NCBI GenBank assembly: GCA_003612625.1
Contig: RAZJ01000002.1
Coordinates: forward strand, 62,001 to 126,000
Direction of reading: 5' to 3'
Length of the DNA stretch: 64,000 nucleotides
Origin: a bacterium 1XD42-1
Lineage (GTDB): Bacteria; Bacillota; Clostridia; Oscillospirales; Ruminococcaceae
Shown: piece after piece, positions 33,752-41,877 of the stretch
Position numbering within the stretch: position 1 is the first letter of the stretch
Layout of the letters: each line of letters starts with the position of its first letter
Program-made: the position numbers and the translations under genes
The notes under the pieces: generated by a model
What the model saw: only the letters and a program-made list of their open reading frames with translations
Told to the model about the DNA's origin: nothing
The model's database searches: none

Positions 33752-34027
33752 GGATACCTGGCTGCTGCCTGGGAAAATCCCCCTTTCCGGGCGGCAGGGG
33801 ATTCCTGCATAATGAAGGAATATTGCTGTCTTTCCTGCATGAATCAAACGGAAAGTCTCTTATTTTCATGGCAAATTTGTATAAAAGCCAGAAAAATATA
33901 TTTGAGAGCCTCTAATCTTGCTTTATATCTTTATTTTATTTGCTGTTTCCGTTAAAATGGAAGATAAAGATAGGTGAGGTATCCAACGGAAGGTTTTGGA
34001 GAAATATTGGTTAGAGGGGGACCGGTT

Positions 34028-34987
34028 ATGGCAGAAAACAATGGGAAGATTGCGATTATTGGAGCAGGCAGGATAGGATCTTTATGTGCTTGGTCTTTGG
34101 CAAGCAGCGGGATCAGCAATGAAATTGTGCTGGTAGATACGGACCAGCCCAAAGTCCATGCCCAGGCTACGGATCTGAGCGATGCTTCGGTACAGCTTTC
34201 CCATGCTGTTAAAATTTCTTCTGGCAGTTATGAAAGCTGTGCAGATGCAGCCGTAGCTTTAATTTGTGTTGGCGTAAAAGGGACGGAAACACGGAGTGCT
34301 TATCTGTCCAAAATAGCCACGCTTTTATGTGATATTGCCGAACATTTAAACGCATGCGGATTTTCCGGCGTATGCGTCTTAGTTTGCAGCCCAAATGATA
34401 TTTTATCCCGGTTTTTCCAGCAAGTCAGTGGATTCCCTGCCCGCAAGGTAATCGGAGCAGGCGCATTGCTTTATTCTCTGCGGCTGCGGCGGCTGGTGGG
34501 GGAAAGCTTTGGGATCAGCCAGGACCGGGTAGAAGTGTTTGCGATTGGAGAATGCGGGGAAAGCCAGACAGTTGCCTGGAATGCTGCAAAAATAGACGGG
34601 ACACCTCTTTTAAAATTGATGGAGGAATCTCCGGAAACTTATGGACGGATCGATTTAACAAAGGTGGCAGAAAAATCCAGGCGTTTAGGCTGGGTCATCC
34701 AGGATGGAAAAGGCCAGGAAGAATATGGAATTGCCTCAGCAGCCTGTATTATTACAAAGGCTATTTTATCTGACAGCCATACCCAGCTGCCGGTATCGGC
34801 AGCTTTGGAAGGAGCTTATGGCCAGCAGGATCTTTATGCAGCGACGCCGGCGATAATTGGCAGCCAGGGGGTAGAACAAATTTTAGAGGTTCCCTTGAAG
34901 GAAGGGGAACACTCTGAATTAACTGCGTCTTTCCACGCCTTGCAGAATATGTATGAAGATTTGACAGTTCATACCCGGGAATATTAA
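34028..34987 (+). CDS. LDH/MDH-superfamily protein lacking the catalytic Asp-His dyad
   Basis: A 319-residue protein that aligns along its length with L-lactate dehydrogenases. The NAD-binding GAGRIGS loop, an acidic residue after strand 2 (LVDTDQ) and the active-site arginine equivalent in KGTETR are kept. Over VIGAGALLYSLRLRRLVGESFG the match to VIG-G-LD-AR-R of LDH is continuous. However, the catalytic Asp168 is Tyr149, the catalytic His195 in GEHGD is Cys176 (GECGE), and the Asn of SNPVDI is Ser. Arg171 is kept as Arg152. It should bind NAD but cannot use LDH chemistry. AGAGGGG lies before the ATG. A hairpin terminator separates it from the next gene. Confidence 0.8.
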   Translation: MAENNGKIAIIGAGRIGSLCAWSLASSGISNEIVLVDTDQPKVHAQATDLSDASVQLSHAVKISSGSYESCADAAVALICVGVKGTETRSAYLSKIATLLCDIAEHLNACGFSGVCVLVCSPNDILSRFFQQVSGFPARKVIGAGALLYSLRLRRLVGESFGISQDRVEVFAIGECGESQTVAWNAAKIDGTPLLKLMEESPETYGRIDLTKVAEKSRRLGWVIQDGKGQEEYGIASAACIITKAILSDSHTQLPVSAALEGAYGQQDLYAATPAIIGSQGVEQILEVPLKEGEHSELTASFHALQNMYEDLTVHTREY

Positions 34988-35002
34988 ATAACGGAAAAAG
35001 TG

Positions 35003-35057
35003 AACGCATTTTCCCCTGTTGAACGGGGCCGCAAAGGGGGCAGGGGAAAAAAGCGTT
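35003..35057 (+). terminator. Large hairpin after the LDH-like gene
   Basis: AACGC-TTTTCCCCTG (35003-35018) pairs with CAGGGGAAAA-GCGTT (35041-35057), 15 pairs with a small bulge, and an inner CCCC/GGGG possibility. It is a terminator or a leader hairpin of the next gene. Confidence 0.6.
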
Positions 35058-35087
35058 TATTGGTGGTGGACGGGAGGATTAGAAGAA

Positions 35088-35579
35088 ATGTTCCGAGAAA
35101 TGCGCCGTAAAAAACAGGCTTTATCCCAGGAAGCCTGTTCTGTTGTTTTGGAAAAAGGGACTTCTGGAGTATTGGCAGTTTCAGGAGATAATGATTATCC
35201 TTATGCTGTTCCTCTTAGCTATGTGTATGACGGGGAAAAAATTTATTTTCACTGTGCAAAATCCGGCCATAAGCTGGATGCGATCCAAAAAAATCAGAAA
35301 GTATCTTTCTGTGTCATCGATCAGGATCAGATTGTACCGGAAGAATATACCAGCTATTTTAGAAGTGTTATTGCGTTTGGCACCATCCGTATTTTAGAAG
35401 ACCAGCAGGAAAAACGGAATGCCATTGAAAAATTGGCTTTTAAATATGCACCGGAAGATAATGCAGAGAACCGCCAGAAAGCTATTGATAAAGAATGGGC
35501 ACCTTTGTGTATGCTGGAAATGGCGATTGAGCATATGACTGGGAAAGAAGCCATTGAACTGGTAAAAGCAAGGCAATAA
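35088..35579 (+). CDS. Pyridoxamine 5'-phosphate oxidase-fold flavoprotein (NimA-like)
   Basis: A 163-residue split-barrel protein of the PNPOx-like group. Its YPYAVPLSYVYDGEKIYFHCA strand pair and KLDAIQKNQKVSFCV segment are typical of the family, which binds FMN or haem cofactors and includes 5-nitroimidazole reductases. The substrate is unknown. GGGAGG at 35072-35077 sets the start 10 bases on; a longer frame from 35019 runs through the hairpin and is not supported. Confidence 0.8.
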   Translation: MFREMRRKKQALSQEACSVVLEKGTSGVLAVSGDNDYPYAVPLSYVYDGEKIYFHCAKSGHKLDAIQKNQKVSFCVIDQDQIVPEEYTSYFRSVIAFGTIRILEDQQEKRNAIEKLAFKYAPEDNAENRQKAIDKEWAPLCMLEMAIEHMTGKEAIELVKARQ

Positions 35580-35596
35580 AAGAGGAGGGGCTGGTT

Positions 35597-35938
35597 ATGT
35601 GCTCCCAATCCCATTTAGAGCAGATTTTACAGGCAGTTTATGAAAAAGCTGTGGCTAAATTTGGGACATTATTGGATAATGTGATTTTATATGGCTCTTA
35701 TGCCCGCGGTGATTATGATGAGCAATCAGATATAGATATTATGATAAAAGTTCGGCTTACAGCGAAAGAGCTAAAAATGTATGAATGGGATTTTGCTGTT
35801 TTTTCCAGCAGGCTTAGCCTGATGTATGATGTAATGGTTTCTATTTGCTTGCAGGATGCAGAAACATTTGAACAGTATCAAAACATACTTCCGTTTTTTG
35901 GGAATGTTGCTCGTGAAGGAATGATTATAGGTGCCTAA
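35597..35938 (+). CDS. MNT-type minimal nucleotidyltransferase
   Basis: A 113-residue nucleotidyltransferase of the kind paired with HEPN proteins. The signature GS (33-34) followed by the DxD metal ligands Asp45 and Asp47 is intact, so catalysis is plausible. In characterised MNT/HEPN toxin-antitoxin pairs the MNT protein adds AMP to the HEPN toxin. The gene overlaps the HEPN gene by 8 bases and lies 17 bases after the flavoprotein gene. Which role applies here is unproven. Confidence 0.82.
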   Translation: MCSQSHLEQILQAVYEKAVAKFGTLLDNVILYGSYARGDYDEQSDIDIMIKVRLTAKELKMYEWDFAVFSSRLSLMYDVMVSICLQDAETFEQYQNILPFFGNVAREGMIIGA

Positions 35939-36326
35939 CGAAAGAGATCTGGCAGGTTACCGGCTGGAAAAGGCATTCCAATGTTTAACGACGGCACAAA
36001 GCAACCTGACAGAAGGTGATTGCTGTGCAAGTGTAAATCGCTCTTATTATGCAGTATTTCATGGTATGCGGGCAGTATTGGCATTAGATCATTTTGATTC
36101 CAAAAAGCATTCTGGTATTATTTCTGAATTCCGGAAACAGTATATAAAAACGGGGATATTTCCTGTTGAACTTTCTGATATGCTTTCCCAGCTTTTTCAG
36201 GTGCGCAATAACAGTGATTATATGGATTTTTATATTGTATCAAAAGCAGATGCAGAACAGCAAGTAAAGAATGCCAGCATATTTCTGAAGGAAATAGACC
36301 GCTATTTAAAAGGGCGGGATCAATGA
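35931..36326 (+). CDS. HEPN-domain protein (COG1895-like) paired with MNT
   Basis: A 131-residue all-alpha HEPN protein. The early SVNRSYYAVFHGMRA helix is characteristic. The expected RNase motif RX4-6H is not complete: Arg92 is followed after four residues by Tyr97 (RNNSDY). The catalytic His is therefore missing at the usual spot, and the tyrosine modified in HepT-type toxins has no exact counterpart. This fits the non-DUF86 branch. The start is GTG overlapping the MNT stop, with AAGGAATG upstream. A terminator follows. Confidence 0.8.
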   Translation: MPNERDLAGYRLEKAFQCLTTAQSNLTEGDCCASVNRSYYAVFHGMRAVLALDHFDSKKHSGIISEFRKQYIKTGIFPVELSDMLSQLFQVRNNSDYMDFYIVSKADAEQQVKNASIFLKEIDRYLKGRDQ

Positions 36327-36331
36327 AAAAG

Positions 36332-36362
36332 GATGCCTCCGGGAATGGGGGCATCTTTTTTT
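36332..36362 (+). terminator. Terminator of the MNT/HEPN pair
   Basis: GATGCCTCC (36332-36340) pairs with GGGGGCATC (36347-36355) around a 6-base loop, followed by eight T with one interruption. Confidence 0.9.
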
Positions 36363-36391
36363 ATGAATTTGATAAGGCTATGGATTTTCCC

Positions 36392-36467
36392 TTGACCGAA
36401 ATGGAAAAGTCAGGTATGATAAGAACACAAACATCATAAAGTCTTATCATGTCTATAATGATATAAT
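36392..36467 (+). promoter_or_regulatory. Promoter and candidate operators of the GntR gene
   Basis: TTGACC (36392-36397), a 17-base spacer and TATGAT (36415-36420). ATGATAAGA (36416-36424) and TCTTATCAT (36442-36450) form a perfect 9-bp inverted repeat overlapping the -10 box. Downstream, TATAATG-A-TATAAT (36454-36467) is a direct repeat resembling the one at the PTS promoter. Confidence 0.6.
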
Positions 36468-36497
36468 ATTTTAAACATGACAGGAGAGGGAAAAAGA

Positions 36498-37220
36498 ATG
36501 CCAGAGAATACCTGTGTTCCATTATACCAGCAAATCAAAGAGGACATTAAATCAGCCATTGAACAGGGCAAATACAAGCCTAAGGAGAAAATTCCCCCGG
36601 AGCCGGAATTAAGCGCTGAATATTCCGTCAGCCGGATTACAGTCCGCCGGGCCGTAGAAGAATTATGCAATGAAGGCTACCTGGTGAAAATGCAGGGACG
36701 GGGGACATTTGTAAGCACTCCGCGGATTCACCGGAAGATGACCGGCGGCAACCGGATGGAAAGCTTTAGTAAGACCTGCCGGGAGTATGGGATGGAACCG
36801 GGAGCCCGTTTATTAGACCGGAAAATCGTCCCGGTGCGGGAAGATGAAAAAGCATTTTGGGGCTGTGAAGAAGAAACTTTGCTGCTTTATATCCAGCGGG
36901 TACGGACAGCGGATGGACAGCCTATTTTTTTAGAAAACCTGTTTTTGCTTTATGAAGATTTTAAGCCGTTGATGCAGGCAGACTGGTATAACACGTCTGC
37001 ATTTGCGGCTATTGAAGAAGTTGGAGGGCGGAGAGTAACCGATACCAGCCGCCGGACCATAGAAATTGCGCGGGCTTCTTCGGAGCAGGCTTCCGCATTA
37101 AATGTGCCTTTGGGAGAACCTTTATTATTTTTAAACTGTTATTTTATTGATCAGAATCAAAAGCCTTTATGTATAGGCCGGCAGTATTATGTTGGAAGCC
37201 GGTATATGTTTGAAATGTAA
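36498..37220 (+). CDS. GntR/HutC-family regulator with UTRA domain (FrlR-like)
   Basis: A 240-residue transcription factor. The N-terminal winged helix (PLYQQIKEDIKSAIEQGKYK, then SRITVRRAVEELCNEGYL) is followed by a UTRA effector domain from about residue 85, which in relatives binds phosphorylated sugars. GGAGAGG at 36483-36489 sets the start; ATG at 36477 would precede this site. Placed just before the PTS-deglycase operon, it is very probably its local repressor, with the incoming phosphorylated Amadori product as inducer. That role is inferred from context. Confidence 0.87.
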   Translation: MPENTCVPLYQQIKEDIKSAIEQGKYKPKEKIPPEPELSAEYSVSRITVRRAVEELCNEGYLVKMQGRGTFVSTPRIHRKMTGGNRMESFSKTCREYGMEPGARLLDRKIVPVREDEKAFWGCEEETLLLYIQRVRTADGQPIFLENLFLLYEDFKPLMQADWYNTSAFAAIEEVGGRRVTDTSRRTIEIARASSEQASALNVPLGEPLLFLNCYFIDQNQKPLCIGRQYYVGSRYMFEM

Positions 37221-37235
37221 AACAGGAAAGAAAAG

Positions 37236-37265
37236 AGCATCCTTTTTCCAAAAGGGTGCTTTTTT
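37236..37265 (+). terminator. Terminator of the GntR gene
   Basis: AGCATCCTTT (37236-37245) pairs with AAAGGGTGCT (37251-37260), followed by TTTTT. It separates the regulator from the PTS operon, which has its own promoter. Confidence 0.85.
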
Positions 37266-37337
37266 GTGTTTTTTACCAAAGCAAAGGCCTTCTGTTTAGG
37301 CAGGTATACAAAGCTATTAAAACAGCAAAAAAAGAGC

Positions 37338-37394
37338 TTGACATTGGCAGAAGTTCTGGTTATTATATATATGACGATTATAACGTATATAACG
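37338..37394 (+). promoter_or_regulatory. Promoter and candidate operator of the PTS-frlB operon
   Basis: TTGACA (37338-37343), a 17-base spacer and TATTAT (37361-37366). Immediately downstream, TATAACG occurs twice nine bases apart (37379-37385, 37388-37394). A related direct repeat lies in the leader of the GntR gene, making it a candidate binding site for that regulator. Confidence 0.65.
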
Positions 37395-37439
37395 ACTGTG
37401 ATGATACGGTTGTAACGATAAAAAAGAAAGGTGATGTGA

Positions 37440-37859
37440 ATGAATCAAATTATACTGGCTTCCCACGGCGGGCTGGCGGCAGGGCTGCGGGATACGGTGG
37501 AATTGATTGTCGGGGAAATTCCTAATGTACATGTGCTTTCCACGACGCGGGATGAAACAGAATCCATTTTAGATGGAACCCGCCGTTTATTAGCAGGCTT
37601 TGATTCGGAAGATGCTGTTTATATCCTGACAGATGTAATGGGCGGAAGCGTCAACAACAGTATGCTTACCTTATTAGCAGATTACCCGAAAATAACCATT
37701 CTCTGTGGTACCAATGCTTGCTTGGCATTAAACCTGGCGACAGCAGACGAGCCAATCAGTGACGCAGAACTGGAAGAATATCTGGAAGAAGCCCGGAGTC
37801 AAATTGCAAACTGCAATAAATTGCTGCAAAATGCGGCAGATGAGGAGGATGATTTATGA
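37440..37859 (+). CDS. PTS mannose-family EIIA component
   Basis: A 139-residue cytoplasmic phosphotransferase that takes phosphate from HPr onto His9 (SHGGLAAGL) and passes it to EIIB. The fold is the mannose-type alpha/beta domain, with DVMGGSVNNS as its second conserved loop. An AAAGGTGATG ribosome site lies upstream. It is the first gene of an EIIA-EIIB-EIIC-EIID-deglycase operon and overlaps EIIB by four bases. Confidence 0.92.
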   Translation: MNQIILASHGGLAAGLRDTVELIVGEIPNVHVLSTTRDETESILDGTRRLLAGFDSEDAVYILTDVMGGSVNNSMLTLLADYPKITILCGTNACLALNLATADEPISDAELEEYLEEARSQIANCNKLLQNAADEEDDL

Positions 37860-38320
37860 TTAAGCTGGTACGACTGGATTACCGTCTGCTCCACGGGCAG
37901 GTAGTATTTGCATGGACTGGCCATACGGGGGCACAGCGCATCATTGTTGTAGATGATGAAGCGGCAAATGATGAGCTGAAAAAATCCGCATTATCCTTGA
38001 GTAAACCGGCAGGCGTCAGGCTGAATATTTTCACATTGGAAAAAGCCTTAGCCAAAATGCCCAAAGTAGAAACTTTAAATGAAAACATCATGTTTATCTT
38101 TGGGAATGTAGCAACATTGAAAGGATTTTGTGATGTTTACCCAAAGATTAAAGAAATCAATTATGGCGGGCTGGCAAACCGCCCCGGCTCCAAGCAATAC
38201 GGGCAGGCAATTTTCCTGACAGATGAAGAAGTATCTGCAACAAAAGAGATGTTAAATCGCGGGATTCGGATTTTTATGCAGCAAACCCCCAGTCACAAAG
38301 AGGAATCATTGAAATTATAA
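37856..38320 (+). CDS. PTS mannose-family EIIB component
   Basis: A 154-residue cytoplasmic domain that accepts phosphate from EIIA on His13 (RLDYRLLHGQV) and transfers it to the sugar carried by EIIC/EIID. Its length and the VVDDEAANDELKK segment are typical of the mannose/sorbose type. It is translationally coupled to EIIA by a four-base overlap. Confidence 0.92.
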   Translation: MIKLVRLDYRLLHGQVVFAWTGHTGAQRIIVVDDEAANDELKKSALSLSKPAGVRLNIFTLEKALAKMPKVETLNENIMFIFGNVATLKGFCDVYPKIKEINYGGLANRPGSKQYGQAIFLTDEEVSATKEMLNRGIRIFMQQTPSHKEESLKL

Positions 38321-38366
38321 AGCCAGAACCAATGGTGTTTAAAAAGATAAAGGAGGAAATTGCGGC

Positions 38367-39173
38367 ATGTTTGTAACATCCCTGATTTTGGGATTCGTAG
38401 GTGTGTTTTGTATTTTAGATTCCCGGCTGCTGGGCCGTTTAAACTTTGAACGCCCATTGATCACCTGTACCATAGTGGGCCTGTTATTAGGCAATATTCA
38501 AACAGGTTTAGCAGTAGGGGCTTCCATTGAGCTGATGAGCTTAGGCTTAGTCGTAATTGGAGCAGCAGCCCCGCCTGATATGAATATGGCAGCAATCATC
38601 TGTTCAGCTTTTGCCATTTTAACAGATGCCAGCACAGAAACAGCTTTAGCCCTGGCCATTCCCATTGCAGTATTAGGTCAGATGATAGGCGTATTGATGC
38701 GGACGATTTTGTCAAATTTAACTCACGTTGCGGATCGTTCCATTGAACAAGGCAATTTCCGCCGTGCCCGGAGTATGCATATTGTCTGGGGAACATTGCT
38801 GTATTCCCTGATGTATTTTGTCCCAATTTTCCTTGCTGTTTATTTAGGCACGGATTTCGTCCAGAAATTAGTAGAAATTATTCCCACATGGCTGACTGAC
38901 GGGTTGAATCTGGGCAGTAAATTCCTTACCGCTTATGGTATTGCCCTGTTGATGTCCAGCATGTTAAATAAAGATTTAACGGTTTACTTCCTGTTAGGCT
39001 TTTTCTTAGTAGGCTACATAGGATTAAATATTACTGCTATTGCTATCTTCGCTTCGATCCTGGCAATCGTCCTGACCGGATTAAAATTCCGCAGCGGGCC
39101 CGCTGTTGCCACAGCCAATGGTGCTGCATTGGCTGATGATTACGACCCGTTGGAAGATGACGACGATCTGTAA
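38367..39173 (+). CDS. PTS mannose-family EIIC permease
   Basis: A 268-residue polytopic membrane subunit that forms the substrate path with EIID. It has about seven to eight hydrophobic segments and the family start SLILGFVGVFCILDSRLLGR. The acidic C-terminal tail (DPLEDDDDL) is cytoplasmic. A GGAGG site precedes the ATG, and the gene is followed by EIID after 15 bases. Confidence 0.92.
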   Translation: MFVTSLILGFVGVFCILDSRLLGRLNFERPLITCTIVGLLLGNIQTGLAVGASIELMSLGLVVIGAAAPPDMNMAAIICSAFAILTDASTETALALAIPIAVLGQMIGVLMRTILSNLTHVADRSIEQGNFRRARSMHIVWGTLLYSLMYFVPIFLAVYLGTDFVQKLVEIIPTWLTDGLNLGSKFLTAYGIALLMSSMLNKDLTVYFLLGFFLVGYIGLNITAIAIFASILAIVLTGLKFRSGPAVATANGAALADDYDPLEDDDDL

Positions 39174-39188
39174 AGGAGGAGGAAGATT

Positions 39189-40007
39189 ATGAGCAAAAAC
39201 GGTGATTTCAAAAAATACTGGCAGTTCTTATGGCGGTCCTGGGCTATCCAGACTTCATGGAACTATGAACGTCAGATGAATATGGGATTTTTGTATGGCA
39301 TTGCGCCTACATTAGACCGTATTTATCCCAATGAAAAAGATCCCCAGCAGTTAGCTTATAAAAAAGAAGCATACCAGCGTCATATGGCCTTTTATAACTG
39401 CACACCGCAAACAAGTGCTTTTACATTAGGTCTGGCAGCTTCGATGGAGGAACAGTATGCAGCAGACCGGGAAAACTTCAATCCGGATACCATTAACGCA
39501 GTAAAAACTTCTTTAATGGGGCCGCTTTCCGGAGTAGGAGACAGCTTTTTCCAAGGGACAATCCGCATCATTGCCTTTGGATTAGGCATCCAGTTAGCGC
39601 AGCAGGGCAGTATTTTAGGGCCTATTTTAGCAATGATTATTTCCTTCATCCCATCTTTCCTGATTACATGGTTTGCCGGAAAATTAGGCTATACCATGGG
39701 CAGCAAGTATCTGACAAAGCTCCAAGGAGGCATGATGGATCAGTTGATGTATATTTGCGGCATTGTAGGGCTTATGGTAATCGGGGCTATGGTAGCCAGT
39801 ATGGTGGGCATTTCCACCCCCATTACCTTTGAAAGCACCGGACTTGTACTGCAAGATATTGTTGACTCAATCCTGCCCCATGCCCTGGATTTGGGGATTG
39901 TTATGGCAATGTATGCTATGATTAAAAAACGTTTTAAAACAGGCTGGCTTCTGGGGATCTGTATTCTTGGCGGTATCCTTGTCAACGCAGTAGGTGTATT
40001 GGTTTAA
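39189..40007 (+). CDS. PTS mannose-family EIID permease
   Basis: A 272-residue membrane subunit unique to mannose-family systems. The long N-terminal cytoplasmic part (SWAIQTSWNYERQMNMGFLY) and GPLSGVGDSFFQGT are conserved hallmarks. Several membrane helices fill the C-terminal half. With EIIC it defines a complete transporter. A short CCCG-GAAA-CGGG hairpin sits between its stop and the deglycase gene and may balance the two expression levels. Confidence 0.92.
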   Translation: MSKNGDFKKYWQFLWRSWAIQTSWNYERQMNMGFLYGIAPTLDRIYPNEKDPQQLAYKKEAYQRHMAFYNCTPQTSAFTLGLAASMEEQYAADRENFNPDTINAVKTSLMGPLSGVGDSFFQGTIRIIAFGLGIQLAQQGSILGPILAMIISFIPSFLITWFAGKLGYTMGSKYLTKLQGGMMDQLMYICGIVGLMVIGAMVASMVGISTPITFESTGLVLQDIVDSILPHALDLGIVMAMYAMIKKRFKTGWLLGICILGGILVNAVGVLV

Positions 40008-40066
40008 TCCCGGAAACGGGTTTGATAGGATTCAAAAAATGATTTATTAAGCAGGAGGATTTTTCC

Positions 40067-41047
40067 ATGTATAACATTGATATGAACAAAGTAAAAGAAA
40101 TTGTTTCAAACGTTACTGCAAAACATACCATTGAAAATGTAGCTTTTGTAGGCTGCGGCGCATCCAAGAGTGAATTATATCCCGGAAAATATTTCTTAGC
40201 AAACGCATCGAAAAAGCTGCGGGTAGCCCATTACACAGCCAGTGAATTTAATACAGATACACCGGACTGGCTGGGGGACACTACTGTCGTAATTACAGCA
40301 TCTTTAGGTGGAACGACGCCAGAAACCGTAAAAGCCAATTCTGTGGCAAAAGCCGCCGGAGCTGCGGTTATCGCAGTGACCCATGCAGCAGGTTCTCCTT
40401 TAACCGTTGAAGCAGATTATTCCATTGTCCACGGTTTTGAAGCAAACTATGCAGCAAAGCTGGAAAAAATGGGTTATGTTATGGCTTTGGCACTGGAAAT
40501 CCTCCAGCAGGTAGAAGGCTATGACCGTTATGAGCAAATGCTGGCAGGCTTTGACAAAGTATTTGAACTGGCAGAAAACAGCGCCCAGTCAGCCCGGAAA
40601 GCAGCAAAAGAATTCGCTGCAAAATATGCGGATGCTCCTGTTATTTATGTCATGTCCTCTGGCGCATCTGTGGAAGTAGCATATTCCACCTCAATCTGCT
40701 TGATGATGGAAATGCAGTGGATCAATTCTGGTTCCTTCCATTCCGGCGAATTTTTCCACGGGCCTTTTGAAATTGTTGATAAAGACGTACCATTTATCCT
40801 GCTGATGAACGAAGGCAAAACCCGTTCCGTAGATGCCCGTGCATTGACCTTCCTCCAACGGTTTGACGCTTTGACAACAGTGGTAGACGCAAAAGATTAC
40901 GGCTTGTCCAGCGTGGCAGGGGATGTAGCTACATATTTCAACCCATTAGTCCATACAGCCGTATTTCGGGTTTATGCAGAGGAATTGAGCTATGTCCGTC
41001 AGCATCCGTTGACCAAACGTCGTTATATGTGGAAATTAGAATACTAA
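40067..41047 (+). CDS. frlB: FrlB-like Amadori-product 6-phosphate deglycase (SIS fold)
   Basis: A 326-residue protein with two SIS domains, closely resembling fructoselysine 6-phosphate deglycase. This enzyme splits the phosphorylated Amadori adduct into glucose 6-phosphate and the free amino acid. The C-terminal stretch SGEFFHGPFEIVDKDVPFIL, followed by the DARALTFLQRFDAL helix and the FNPLV segment, is the family hallmark. Because the PTS phosphorylates the substrate during uptake, no FrlD kinase is needed, and none is present. The amino acid part (lysine, asparagine or other) cannot be read from sequence. Confidence 0.85.
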   Translation: MYNIDMNKVKEIVSNVTAKHTIENVAFVGCGASKSELYPGKYFLANASKKLRVAHYTASEFNTDTPDWLGDTTVVITASLGGTTPETVKANSVAKAAGAAVIAVTHAAGSPLTVEADYSIVHGFEANYAAKLEKMGYVMALALEILQQVEGYDRYEQMLAGFDKVFELAENSAQSARKAAKEFAAKYADAPVIYVMSSGASVEVAYSTSICLMMEMQWINSGSFHSGEFFHGPFEIVDKDVPFILLMNEGKTRSVDARALTFLQRFDALTTVVDAKDYGLSSVAGDVATYFNPLVHTAVFRVYAEELSYVRQHPLTKRRYMWKLEY

Positions 41048-41069
41048 TCATCATCAATCATCCAGGGAG

Positions 41070-41100
41070 AGGGGCGGCTGTGGCAACAGCAGCCCCTTTT
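41070..41100 (+). terminator. Hairpin terminator after frlB
   Basis: AGGGGC (41070-41075) pairs with GCCCCT (41092-41097), with inner CTGT/ACAG, followed by TTTT. It may be only partial, letting some transcription reach the phosphatase gene. Confidence 0.7.
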
Positions 41101-41134
41101 CCAAATTTGCAGGAAAAGGAAGGGATTTTCAGAT

Positions 41135-41758
41135 ATGGTGAAAGGCATTATATTTGATATGGACGGAGTGCTGGTGGACAGTGAAAGATTTTATGAACAC
41201 CGGCGGAAAGATTTTTTGCAGCGCATGGAATTTACAGCAGAAGGGGAACAGGATTTTACAGGCTCCAACGAACGGGCCATTTGGGAAGCCCTGGTACCGG
41301 AGGATTCGGAGTTTCGGGAGGAGCTTTTAATGGGTTACCGGGCATTTAGAAGGCTGCATCCTGTGCCTTATGGGGAATTACTGGATGAGCAGGTGCCGGG
41401 ATTATTCCACCAATTCAAAAGCCGGGGGTTGAAAATTGGGATAGCATCTTCGTCCGCCCAGGATGCCGTAGAGAGCATGGTAAAAGCGGCTGATATTGGC
41501 AGTCTGGTAGATTATATTATCAGCGGGGAAGACTGTACAGCCCATAAGCCTGCGCCGGAAATTTATTTACGGGCCTTGGAAGGACTGGGATTGTCCCCAG
41601 AAGAAGCTTTTGCCGTAGAGGATTCCCCTACCGGCATAGCGGCCGCTAAAAATGCAGGATTACGGGTTTATGCCTTGAAGCCCCGTCATGGAAAGATGGA
41701 TCAAAGTGCTGCAACAGCGGTAATAGGCAAGCTGACAGATTTACTGGATTTATTGTAA
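41135..41758 (+). CDS. HAD-superfamily phosphatase/phosphoglucomutase-like protein
   Basis: A 207-residue HAD hydrolase of the beta-phosphoglucomutase-like subgroup. The nucleophile motif FDMDGVLVDSE is at residues 7-17, motif II lies in GIASSSA, the Lys in HKPAPEIY, and the acidic motif IV in VEDSPTG. GGAAGGGA sets the ATG. It stands last in the Amadori locus and may dephosphorylate a sugar or adduct phosphate that builds up there; this role is inferred from position. Confidence 0.85.
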   Translation: MVKGIIFDMDGVLVDSERFYEHRRKDFLQRMEFTAEGEQDFTGSNERAIWEALVPEDSEFREELLMGYRAFRRLHPVPYGELLDEQVPGLFHQFKSRGLKIGIASSSAQDAVESMVKAADIGSLVDYIISGEDCTAHKPAPEIYLRALEGLGLSPEEAFAVEDSPTGIAAAKNAGLRVYALKPRHGKMDQSAATAVIGKLTDLLDLL

Positions 41759-41761
41759 AAG

Positions 41762-41793
41762 AAAAGACCGTTTCAAAAAAGAAACGGTCTTTT
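41762..41793. terminator. Bidirectional terminator between the HAD gene and tRNA genes
   Basis: AAAAGACCGTTTC (41762-41774) pairs perfectly with GAAACGGTCTTTT (41781-41793) around a six-A loop. It serves the HAD gene on the plus strand and the tRNA transcript on the minus strand. Confidence 0.92.
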
Positions 41794-41796
41794 AAA

Positions 41797-41869
<73 letters not shown>

Positions 41870-41877
41870 ATAAAAAA

